Origin: Cytophagales bacterium
GTDB lineage: Bacteria; Bacteroidota; Bacteroidia; Cytophagales; Cyclobacteriaceae
Assembly: GCA_020403045.1 (NCBI GenBank)
Contig: JADBYK010000109.1
Location: 1 to 39,971, forward strand
Length of the DNA: 39,971 nucleotides
Reading direction: 5' to 3'
The position numbers were made by a program, and so were the translations under genes. Shown here piece after piece: positions 25,045 to 32,116 of the stretch (the first letter of the stretch is position 1; each line of letters opens with the position of its first letter). The notes under the pieces were generated by a model. That model worked only from the letters and a program-made list of their open reading frames with translations. It did no database searches and had not been told where the DNA came from.

Positions 25045-27186
25045 ATGACAACCCTCAAACATTCAGCCATAGTAAGTTCAGCTACATTCAAACATGTATC
25101 CTATTTGTGGGATGAAGTTAAAGCCCTTGAATTAAACGGCAATGAAGTTGAATTACTTATCTACCGATCCAATTTACTAGGCGCTGATTTAAGGCTTACC
25201 AATTATGGCGGGGGCAATACATCATGCAAGGCAATCGCAAAAGATCCCCTTACCGGCAACGAAACCGAAGTGATGTGGGTTAAAGGATCCGGTGGCGATT
25301 TGGGTACTCTCAAACATTCAGGACTTGCTGCTTTGTATGTGGATCGTTTGCGGAGCCTCAAAAACATCTACAAGGGTATTGAGTTTGAAGACGAAATGGT
25401 AGAGCTTTTTAATCACTGCATTTTTGATCTCGCTTCAAAGGCACCTTCTATTGACACCCCTCTTCACGGCTTTTTACCCTTCAAGCATATAGATCACCTA
25501 CATCCCGATGCCGCCATTGCCATTGCAGCCTCAAAGAATGGGAAAGAAATAACAAGAGATCTATTTGGCGGTAGAATAGGTTGGGTCGAATGGCAAAAGC
25601 CAGGCTTTGATCTCGGCTTAAAATTAAAAAAGTGTCTTGACGAAAATCCGGGAATACAGGGCATCATGTTGGGCTCACATGGTTTGTTTACATGGGGAGA
25701 TACAGCGTATGAAAGCTATGTCAATACACTTGAAGTAATTGAGAAATGTGCTTTGTACCTACAGGCCAATTATGGCAAATCGAGGCCGGTATTTGGTGGT
25801 GTTAAAATAGAATCTGTAAAAAAAGAAGAACGTAGTAAAATAGCAGCAAACATAGCTCCCATCCTGCGGGGGCTGTGCTCAAGTGAAACACGAATGGTCG
25901 GTCATTTCACGGACGATGATCGCGTATTAGAATTCATTAACTCAAAAGATCTTGATCAACTAGCCCCCTTGGGCACCAGCTGCCCGGATCATTTCTTGCG
26001 TACCAAGATCAGCCCATTGCTGTTAAACATCAAGCCTGAAGACGGGGATGCCGATGCAAAAGTATTGCACACAAAGTTTCTTCCGCAATTTGAGGGCTAC
26101 CGAGCAATGTATGCAGAATACTATGCGACTTGCAAGCACAACAACAGTCCCGCCATGCGCGATCCGAATCCAGTGGTAATCCTATACCCGGGAGTCGGAA
26201 TGTTCACTTTTGCAAAAGACAAACAAACTGCACGGGTTGCAGCAGAGTTCTATATCAACGCAATTAATGTAATGAAGGGAGCAGAAGCAATTTCTTCATA
26301 CATCTCCCTCCCCAGGCAGGAAGCATTTAACATTGAATATTGGCTTCTTGAGGAAGCTAAGTTGCAACGAATGCCCAAGCCAAAACCCCTGACCGGTAAG
26401 GTGGCTCTGATTACTGGAAGTGCTGGAGGTATTGGCAAGGCTATTGCCAAAAAGTTTGTTCAAGAAGGAGCATGTGTCATAATTAATGACAATGATGCCA
26501 ATCGGCTGGCAGAAGCCGATGAAGAATTCAAAAAACAGTTTGGAAAAGATGCCTTTGCCTCTATACCACTTGACGTAACAAATACGAATCAGATCACCGG
26601 CCTATTTCAGTTTTCGACATTAGCCTTTGGGGGAGTAGATATCGTTGTCAACTGTGCTGGTGTTTCGATTTCAAAACCTATCGAAGAACACACTGAAAAA
26701 GATTGGGATCTTTTATATGATGTGTTGGTAAAAGGTCAGTTCCTGATGACGCAAGCTAGCATTTCAGTGATGCGTAAGCAAGGCATCGGAGGGGATATTG
26801 TTAATATCGTTAGCAAAAACGCTTTAGTGTCTGGCCCAAATAATGCCGCTTATGGATCTGCGAAAGCAGCTCAACTTCATTTGAGCAGGTTAAATGCTGC
26901 TGAATTAGGCAAAGACAAGATTCGTGTGAACGTGGTAAATCCAGATGCAGTAATTTCCGAAAGTAAAATCTGGGAAGGAGCCTGGGCTGAAGGTCGGGCT
27001 AAAGCCTACGGTGTATCCGTTGAAGAACTTCCTTCCTTCTACGCAAAACGCACCTTACTTAATGAAATTATCTTACCCGAAGACATTGCTAATGCTTGTT
27101 TTGCTTTCGTGGGCGGGCTATTGAATAAATCTACAGGCAACGTATTGAATGTGGATGGCGGAGTAGCGATGGCGTTCGTCCGATAA
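25045..27186 (+). CDS. Bifunctional rhamnulose/fuculose-1-phosphate aldolase - lactaldehyde dehydrogenase
   Basis: The 713-residue protein joins a class II aldolase (about 30-400; Asn-Tyr-Gly-Gly-Gly-Asn-Thr-Ser near 53, later His-Gly-Leu-Phe-Thr-Trp-Gly) to a short-chain dehydrogenase (about 450-713). The SDR part has a nucleotide-binding Thr-Gly-Ser-Ala-Gly-Gly-Ile-Gly, Asn-Cys-Ala-Gly and catalytic Tyr-Gly-Ser-Ala-Lys near 602. Such fusions cleave 6-deoxyketose-1-phosphate to dihydroxyacetone phosphate and L-lactaldehyde and oxidise the aldehyde to L-lactate. The name in databases is usually rhamnulose-1-phosphate aldolase, but the fucosidase context points to L-fucose. It is the first gene of the rightward operon, after a 223-bp regulatory region. 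Confidence 0.88.
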   Translation: MTTLKHSAIVSSATFKHVSYLWDEVKALELNGNEVELLIYRSNLLGADLRLTNYGGGNTSCKAIAKDPLTGNETEVMWVKGSGGDLGTLKHSGLAALYVDRLRSLKNIYKGIEFEDEMVELFNHCIFDLASKAPSIDTPLHGFLPFKHIDHLHPDAAIAIAASKNGKEITRDLFGGRIGWVEWQKPGFDLGLKLKKCLDENPGIQGIMLGSHGLFTWGDTAYESYVNTLEVIEKCALYLQANYGKSRPVFGGVKIESVKKEERSKIAANIAPILRGLCSSETRMVGHFTDDDRVLEFINSKDLDQLAPLGTSCPDHFLRTKISPLLLNIKPEDGDADAKVLHTKFLPQFEGYRAMYAEYYATCKHNNSPAMRDPNPVVILYPGVGMFTFAKDKQTARVAAEFYINAINVMKGAEAISSYISLPRQEAFNIEYWLLEEAKLQRMPKPKPLTGKVALITGSAGGIGKAIAKKFVQEGACVIINDNDANRLAEADEEFKKQFGKDAFASIPLDVTNTNQITGLFQFSTLAFGGVDIVVNCAGVSISKPIEEHTEKDWDLLYDVLVKGQFLMTQASISVMRKQGIGGDIVNIVSKNALVSGPNNAAYGSAKAAQLHLSRLNAAELGKDKIRVNVVNPDAVISESKIWEGAWAEGRAKAYGVSVEELPSFYAKRTLLNEIILPEDIANACFAFVGGLLNKSTGNVLNVDGGVAMAFVR

Positions 27187-27195
27187 TTTTAACGT

Positions 27196-27561
27196 TTGAA
27201 CCGAGTGGATTACATAATGAAATCGTACCAAGGCAAAGTAGAAGAATACAAAAAGCGGCATGATGAAATTTGGCCGGATAATGTACAACTTTTGAAAGGA
27301 AGTGGTGTCTTTGACTACTCTATTTTTTTTGATGCAAAATCGTTTCTAGTAAACCATGCCGAATTGGCGAATGCGCAAGAGGAACCCGATGTGGCGCGTG
27401 CGGAGAAAATGTTAAAAGAAGCCTTTGAAGTGAATACCCGCCCCATAGTGGCCGAGGCTATTTGGCGAAATATCGTCAATCCTAGTGTGGTTTTTCGAGA
27501 AGCAAAAACAAGAATGCTGGTTGCAGCGAGAGGCAAACAAAGTGTTGCAACGGGTTTATGA
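27196..27561 (+). pseudogene. In-frame chimera: N-terminus of L-rhamnose mutarotase (RhaM) joined to C-terminus of an L-rhamnose isomerase (RhaI type)
   Basis: Residues 1-46 match RhaM mutarotases: Arg-Val near the start and Glu-Tyr-Lys-Lys-Arg-His-Asp-Glu-Ile-Trp-Pro at 17-27, including the catalytic-site Tyr/His region. They continue through Gly-Val-Phe-Asp-Tyr-Ser-Ile-Phe-Phe-Asp. The usual second half with its Trp-Trp motif is absent. Residues 47-115 instead align with the end of TIM-barrel L-rhamnose isomerases (Ala-x-x-x-Leu-Val ... Gln-Glu ... Ala-Glu-x-x-Leu-x-x-Ala-Phe ... Arg-Pro-Ile-Val-Ala-Glu ... Asn-Pro ... Phe-Arg). The only possible starts are TTG at 27196, GTG at 27205 or an internal ATG at 27217. 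A deletion removing about half of rhaM and most of an adjacent isomerase gene explains this. It overlaps the kinase start by ATGA. Function as either enzyme is unlikely. The family comparison is from memory. Confidence 0.7.
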
Positions 27562-28997
27562 TAAAAGTCACAGCAATTTTTGACGTTGGCAAAACCAACA
27601 AGAAGTTGCTCTTGTTCGATGTCCACGGAAAAGTTTTAAAAGAGAAGCTGACGAAATTTAAGACGATCAAAGATGAGGATGGTTTTCCCTGCGAAAACAT
27701 TCTTGCGATTACAAAATGGATAAAAAAAGAATGGGGGCAACTCTTAACTTCGAAGGAATTCCTACCAATAGCCGTCAACTTTACTGCTTTCGGTGCCAGT
27801 TTTGTGCACCTAGATGTAGACGGAAAACCAGTTGCCCCGGTTTATGATTACCTCAAACCCATTCCAAAGGCAATTTTAAAAAAATTTTACGTTCAAATCC
27901 GTGTAAAGCACGGCCAAAATTCAAAAGAGTTTGCTGAAACTACCTGCTCGCCAAAGTTAGGAATGCTGAATTCGGGCATTCAACTTTTTTGGATAAAGAA
28001 ATGTAATCCGAAATTGTGGGAAAAGATCGACTGCTCTTTACATTTACCTCAATACCTTTCTTTTCTAATTACTAACCAACGTGTGAGTGATTACACTTCT
28101 ATCGGCTGTCATACAGCATTGTGGAATTTTAGAAAATTTAGATATGCTTCATGGGTAAACAAAGATATCGAAACCAAATTGGCGCCCATCGCTTCTGATC
28201 GATTTACCTTGATTCATGAAAAAAAGAATGGCCAAAGGGCAATTAAAGCCGGTTATGGATTGCATGACAGCTCCGCAGCATTGATACCCTATTTACATCC
28301 TTCCAATCAAAGTTTTATTTTAATTTCCACTGGCACCTGGAGTATTCAACTTAACCCTTTTAATTCATCTTCACTCACCAATGAACAATTACACAAAGAC
28401 TGCCTTTGCTATATGCAAACAGATGGAAGCCAAGTGAAGGCGTCCAGATTATTATTAGGTAAGGAACATGATTTTCAAGTTGCCCGAATAGCCAAACATT
28501 TTAGGGTAAAGGGAGGGTTCAGCAAACATCTTGAATTTGATGAAACTATTTTTTGGAAAGTGAGAATACAAATAAAAAATACGTTTTATCCTGCCTGCAT
28601 GGAAGGCAGTGGGCCATTTCCCAAGCCCCCCGAAGATGTGTGGGATATTTCCTGCTTTGAAAATGAAGTGGAGGCCTATCATAGCTTGATTACTGAACTG
28701 GTTTCTATGCTGAAAGTCTCCATACAACTCATCGATGTGCCAAGGGTAAAAACTTTTTTTGTCGATGGAGGATTTGCGAGAAACAACGTTTTCATGAATA
28801 CCCTTGCCTACTCTCTCTTTAAAAAGAAAGTAGTCGCTTCCTTTCTTCCTCAGTCTACCGCATTGGGCGCTTTCCTATACCTTCATGAACTAAACGGTAT
28901 TTCAAACGAAAATTTCAACCGTTACTTTAAAGTCTATCAATACTCAAAAAAATATAAGGATATAAATCGAGTTACAAGAAATCGATCAATTAAATGA
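27558..28997 (+). CDS. FGGY-family carbohydrate kinase (rhamnulokinase/fuculokinase type)
   Basis: FGGY kinases phosphorylate ketoses with ATP. The 479-residue protein begins with the phosphate-1 motif Phe-Asp-Val-Gly-Lys-Thr-Asn-Lys-Lys (8-16). It has Ser-Thr-Gly-Thr-Trp-Ser-Ile near 255 (adenosine/phosphate-2 region) and Phe-Phe-Val-Asp-Gly-Gly-Phe-Ala-Arg-Asn near 398-407. Length fits rhamnulokinase and fuculokinase. Its ATG overlaps the stop of the mutarotase-isomerase chimera, so translation was once coupled to it. With the aldolase downstream in the pathway, L-fuculose or L-rhamnulose is the expected substrate. The kinase needs a ketose, yet the isomerase that should supply it is deleted from this operon. 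Confidence 0.85.
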   Translation: MIKVTAIFDVGKTNKKLLLFDVHGKVLKEKLTKFKTIKDEDGFPCENILAITKWIKKEWGQLLTSKEFLPIAVNFTAFGASFVHLDVDGKPVAPVYDYLKPIPKAILKKFYVQIRVKHGQNSKEFAETTCSPKLGMLNSGIQLFWIKKCNPKLWEKIDCSLHLPQYLSFLITNQRVSDYTSIGCHTALWNFRKFRYASWVNKDIETKLAPIASDRFTLIHEKKNGQRAIKAGYGLHDSSAALIPYLHPSNQSFILISTGTWSIQLNPFNSSSLTNEQLHKDCLCYMQTDGSQVKASRLLLGKEHDFQVARIAKHFRVKGGFSKHLEFDETIFWKVRIQIKNTFYPACMEGSGPFPKPPEDVWDISCFENEVEAYHSLITELVSMLKVSIQLIDVPRVKTFFVDGGFARNNVFMNTLAYSLFKKKVVASFLPQSTALGAFLYLHELNGISNENFNRYFKVYQYSKKYKDINRVTRNRSIK

Positions 28998-29007
28998 AGT
29001 CTGAAAA

Positions 29008-30162
29008 ATGAAGTTGACATTCAATACCAACTATCCCTCCATCGAAGATCTTCGCGGAAAAGCGATAAAAAGAATACCTCGTTTTGCATTTGAATATCTG
29101 GATGGTGGTTGCAACGAAGATATAAACCTTTACAAAAACACCAGCGAGTTGAGAGCTGTAGAACTGGTACCTCGGTATTTAAAGCCACAGGTCAATGTTG
29201 ACATGACAACGGAACTGTTTGGACATGTTTACGATGCTCCTTTTGGAATTGCGCCCGTGGGTCTGCAAGGTTTGATGTGGCCTAACGCAGCAGAGATTTT
29301 GGCCAAGGCTTCCGCGCAGCATAACATACCGTTTATATTAAGCACCGTAACTACTTCGAGTATTGAAAGAATAAGTGAGTTGACAGAAGGCAAAGCTTGG
29401 TTTCAACTCTATCATCCTGCAGACAATGCATTGCGCGATGACATTATCAAAAGATTGCAAGCAGCACGTTGCCCGGTATTGGTTTTATTGTGCGATGTGC
29501 CCTCTTTCGGCTACCGTCCACGCGATATACGCAATGGCCTTGCCATGCCACCCAAGATGTCGTTAAAAAACATTATTCAAATTTTGGGCAAGCCAATTTG
29601 GGCATTGAACACCTTGTTTCATGGACAACCCTCTTTCGAAACACTTAAGCCATACATGGATAAGAACTTAAACATGAAGCAACTTGGCCTATTTATGAAT
29701 CAAACTTTTTCAGGGAAGTTAAACGAAGAGAAAATTTCTGCTATACGCGATCTGTGGAAAGGCAAATTAGTTTTGAAAGGTGTGGCAAGCGAGGAAGATA
29801 CTGAGCTCGCAATTAAACTTGGCTTGGATGGCATTATTGTATCGAACCATGGAGGAAGACAGTTGGATGCTGGAGAATCTGCCATTCATTCAATGGTTCC
29901 CATCGCAAGGAAGTTTAACGACAAGATCAAGGTTATGATGGATAGCGGGATTCGCTCTGGTCCTGACGTGGCAAGAGCGCTGGCGAGTGGCGCAGAGTTT
30001 ACTTTTTTGGGAAGATCATTTATGTATGGTGTTGCTGCTCTTGGTAAAGAGGGTGGAGACCATACTATTTCCATTTTAAAAACACAACTCAAGCAGGTGA
30101 TGGAACAAGTAAGTTGTGCTGACAGTAAGGGCCTACATCGATACTTAAAAAATTACTCTTAA
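29008..30162 (+). CDS. lldD: FMN-dependent alpha-hydroxy-acid dehydrogenase (L-lactate dehydrogenase type)
   Basis: This TIM-barrel flavoenzyme oxidises L-lactate to pyruvate, passing electrons to the respiratory chain. The 384-residue protein keeps Tyr30 (Phe-Glu-Tyr-Leu-Asp-Gly-Gly), Lys257, and the active-site Ser-Asn-His281-Gly-Gly-Arg284-Gln-Leu-Asp motif. The flavin phosphate loop Asp-Ser-Gly-Ile-Arg-Ser-Gly and Leu-Gly-Arg-Ser follow. It lies 11 bp after the kinase and completes the route from deoxysugar: the aldolase/dehydrogenase makes L-lactate and this enzyme makes pyruvate. Substrates other than lactate (for example glycolate) occur in the family, but the context favours lactate. 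Confidence 0.88.
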   Translation: MKLTFNTNYPSIEDLRGKAIKRIPRFAFEYLDGGCNEDINLYKNTSELRAVELVPRYLKPQVNVDMTTELFGHVYDAPFGIAPVGLQGLMWPNAAEILAKASAQHNIPFILSTVTTSSIERISELTEGKAWFQLYHPADNALRDDIIKRLQAARCPVLVLLCDVPSFGYRPRDIRNGLAMPPKMSLKNIIQILGKPIWALNTLFHGQPSFETLKPYMDKNLNMKQLGLFMNQTFSGKLNEEKISAIRDLWKGKLVLKGVASEEDTELAIKLGLDGIIVSNHGGRQLDAGESAIHSMVPIARKFNDKIKVMMDSGIRSGPDVARALASGAEFTFLGRSFMYGVAALGKEGGDHTISILKTQLKQVMEQVSCADSKGLHRYLKNYS

Positions 30163-30489
30163 AGCTTACCGAAAAAAGGTTGCCACTAGCTACTGCGGTT
30201 GCCAAATGTTCCCAGCCTAGTCTTACCAGAGTCATGTTCTACTGTAGCAGCAGGGGGAAAAAGATTAGACTGTTGAAATATCTCAAATTATACTGCCGCG
30301 TATTTAATATACAAAAAGGCTTATTTCATGTCACTGCCAGGTTTGCAGGTGCAGTTGACATTTGTATAGAATATTTAGTTGTCCCTTAAAAAGCTGAAAG
30401 GGATAAGATGAATGAGAATATGAATTGATTTTGGTTGAAAAAATCTGCAAGAAAGTAGAACTTCATGTCGAAAATCTGATAGATTTTTT
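30163..30489. other. Intergenic stretch without recognisable gene
   Basis: Between the lactate dehydrogenase stop and the WG-repeat remnant no convincing frame, hairpin terminator or promoter was found. Base composition is AT-rich. It may contain the eroded promoter and 5' end of the WG-repeat pseudogene. Confidence 0.5.
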
Positions 30490-31036
30490 ATGCTCTCGAC
30501 AAATGCCTCTCCATCTCAACTTAGTTTTTACAGCACCTTTAATGAAGACTATTTTTCGTACAACCAGGGTTTGTTCCCATGCAGTAAAAACAAAACGAAC
30601 GAACCCGGTGAACAAGGGCCTTATGGATTTAAAAACGCAAGAGGTGTCCTTGTAATTCCTTGTATCTATGATGATGTTATGAACTTTTGTGGTGGTTACG
30701 CAATGGTATTAAAAGAAAGAAAATAGGGCTTTATTGATCCTTTGGGCAACGTAAGCATTGAATTTTATTTATGATAAAGTCTCATATGGCTTTAGTGAAG
30801 GTCTTGCAGCAGTTTCAATAGATGATAAAGTTGGGTTTATTGACCCAAAGGGAAATACGGTAATCCCCTTCAACTATTTTTCTCCACTTTGGTTTGAGGG
30901 GGTCAACCACCTGCACAATAGAACATATATGTTTTGCAACGGGCTGACAATTGTTCATGTTGGTCATCAAAAGCTGTGCTGGGTAGCTATAGATGGTTCT
31001 GAGTATACCAATCGAAAGGGGCGCACTCAAGTTTAA
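30490..31036 (+). pseudogene. WG-repeat protein gene broken by a nonsense codon and a frameshift
   Basis: Two frames together encode WG-type repeats (pattern Lys-Trp-Gly-Phe-Ile-Asp ... Gly ... Val-Ile-Pro ... Tyr-Asp ... Phe ... Gly-Leu-Ala-Val). In the first frame the expected Trp codon after Glu-Arg-Lys is TAG at 30724-30726, followed by Gly-Phe-Ile-Asp-Pro-Leu-Gly-Asn. About 35 bp later an extra T in the run near 30761-30769 shifts the frame; removing one base restores Glu-Phe-Ile-Tyr-Asp-Lys-Val-Ser. The second frame continues with Gly-Phe-Ser-Glu-Gly-Leu-Ala-Ala-Val and Val-Gly-Phe-Ile-Asp-Pro-Lys-Gly-Asn. WG-repeat proteins have no single known role. No signal peptide is visible in the remaining N-terminus. 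Confidence 0.7.
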
Positions 31037-31143
31037 GCAGCCATGTATTTAAAAAAAAATCGCAAAGGTAGCCGGGCGCACATATGCCCTCACCATAAGC
31101 AAAGCAAGGAACTACGGCATAAACACATGCCGCGCGCATGCCA

Positions 31144-31428
31144 TCATTTATTCCGTTCCTCCTTACTTTGCTTGCCTCGCCCTTCAAGTGGGTTAGCTTT
31201 CTTTTTTTCCTTTTTTTTGTCAGCATTTTCTTGGGATGTGTGTAAAAAAAGAATCCTGACTGCTACATCAGGATTCTGTTTATCCACCGAAGCCTTAGCG
31301 CAGGTGGAAATTAGTTCGATGATCTTCTCATTTTCTTCGAGATACACTTCATCGCTACGGAGATTGTAAAACTGACCACCGCACCAATACATTCTAGCAC
31401 CGCAGTCTTTACAATATCCTCCGAATGA
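31144..31428 (-). CDS. Possible small protein with a Cys cluster, no clear start
   Basis: The frame is open from 31428 to 31144. Its only ATG is at 31392, giving 82 residues, but the upstream open part adds Tyr-Cys-Lys-Asp-Cys-Gly-Ala-Arg. That makes a Cys-x2-Cys pair, with a third Cys (Tyr-Trp-Cys-Gly-Gly) six residues on, suggesting a small zinc-binding motif. The C-terminus is strongly Lys/Glu-rich. There is no RBS, no similarity I recognise, and the surroundings hold decayed genes, so this may be a fragment or chance frame. Confidence 0.25.
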   Translation of the reverse strand, partial: SFGGYCKDCGARMYWCGGQFYNLRSDEVYLEENEKIIELISTCAKASVDKQNPDVAVRILFLHTSQENADKKKEKKKANPLEGRGKQSKEERNK

Positions 31429-31451
31429 CTATTCGCGAAGATCGTGAGGAG

Positions 31452-31483
31452 GGTACCACCGGCCGTCCCCCGGCCACGGTACC
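31452..31483. repeat. GC-rich nested palindrome
   Basis: GGTACC (31452-31457) and GGTACC (31478-31483) frame a CCGGCC / GGCC core, making a long GC-rich hairpin just downstream of the leftward phage-like cassette. It lacks a T-run, so it is not a standard terminator, and is much richer in G and C than its surroundings. Confidence 0.55.
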
Positions 31484-31493
31484 GCCATGGTTG

Positions 31494-31724
31494 CTATGAG
31501 TCGTCATCTTTGCAATCCTTTTCACCGTCTACAGCTGTCTGACTCACTGCCGTAGTAACACCACCTGCCACCGTTATATATCCAGCCACGGTTATAACCG
31601 CAACAGGTAAAGCAATAGGAGCCGTGAGCAATGCACCACCGGCAGCTGCGAGAGCGAGTCCAACATTTCACAACACTCTGAAAAATTTCGGAGTAGGTGC
31701 CTTTAATCTTTGTACCAATTTCAT
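31494..31724 (-). pseudogene. Small holin-like membrane protein gene with an in-frame stop
   Basis: Reading from the ATG at 31724, the frame encodes Met-Lys-Leu-Val-Gln-Arg-Leu-Lys-Ala-Pro-Thr-Pro-Lys-Phe-Phe-Arg-Val-Leu and then TGA (31668-31670). It continues in the same frame for 57 more codons to TAG (31494-31496): a hydrophobic Gly/Ala/Val/Thr-rich segment with two potential membrane helices and an acidic tail. A similar small protein with an uninterrupted frame commonly accompanies DUF5675 genes in Bacteroidota, from memory; the TGA replaces what is probably an Arg codon (CGA to TGA). It begins 2 bp after the DUF5675 stop, in the same operon. Confidence 0.6.
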
Positions 31725-31726
31725 GA

Positions 31727-32116
31727 TCACGTGGATTTAATCGTGATAAATACTTTCTCCTTTCGTTCCAAAGCTTCCAGCACAAGTACTTTTAGCTTTT
31801 CATTCGCTAAGCGCGATTCGTTTCCCTTACCTGGTCCGGTCAACTGAGTAACGGGTGCTATGCATCCTTTCATTTGCGCCATTGCGTCATTCGCAGGAAG
31901 AATAAGTATCCAGCTTCTATCCGGCACATCCACAACCAACAAGTGCAACCCGAATTTTTTTATGAATCGCTTCCGAAGCTCGTACCTTCCTTCAGGGATG
32001 CAGGAAACATTCCGCTGATTCTGGAGCCAGGGGAGCTCGATGGTGTTGCACACCACGAGCTTAAGTTCCCCATTGGTTCCTTCAGGGTCATAAGTCCTGA
32101 ATAACTCCAGTTCCAT
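31727..32116 (-). CDS. DUF5675 family protein
   Basis: This 129-residue protein shows the DUF5675 pattern: Cys-Asn-Thr-Ile-Glu-Leu-Pro-Trp, Cys-Ile-Pro-Glu-Gly-Arg-Tyr, an Ile-Leu-Ile strand, and Met-Lys-Gly-Cys-Ile-Ala-Pro-Val. The family occurs in phages and Bacteroidota genomes; the role is unknown, with a lysis or cell-wall function sometimes supposed. In homologues I recall a His after the Ile-Leu-Ile strand (Ile-His-Pro-Ala-Asn); here it is Leu (CTT), one base from His, which may have cost activity. The ATG overlaps the TAA of the upstream gene by one base. No signal peptide. Confidence 0.7.
   Translation of the reverse strand: MELELFRTYDPEGTNGELKLVVCNTIELPWLQNQRNVSCIPEGRYELRKRFIKKFGLHLLVVDVPDRSWILILPANDAMAQMKGCIAPVTQLTGPGKGNESRLANEKLKVLVLEALERKEKVFITIKST

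Noticed and set aside
25045-27186. Two separate genes mistaken for a fusion
   Set aside because: The frame is continuous from the aldolase through the SDR domain, and this bifunctional layout is well known.
30425-30655. 76-codon frame in front of the WG-repeat remnant
   Set aside because: It overlaps the WG-repeat frame, which has the recognisable repeat pattern; this frame shows no family features.
31043-31369. 108-codon plus-strand frame
   Set aside because: Low-complexity Phe/Ser-rich product caused by reading opposite a Lys/Glu-rich frame; no RBS or family pattern.
31522-31785. An 87-residue Cys/Trp/Arg-rich open frame on the minus strand
   Set aside because: It is the wrong frame over the holin-like pseudogene; the alternative frame gives a sensible hydrophobic protein starting 2 bp after DUF5675, interrupted by one TGA.
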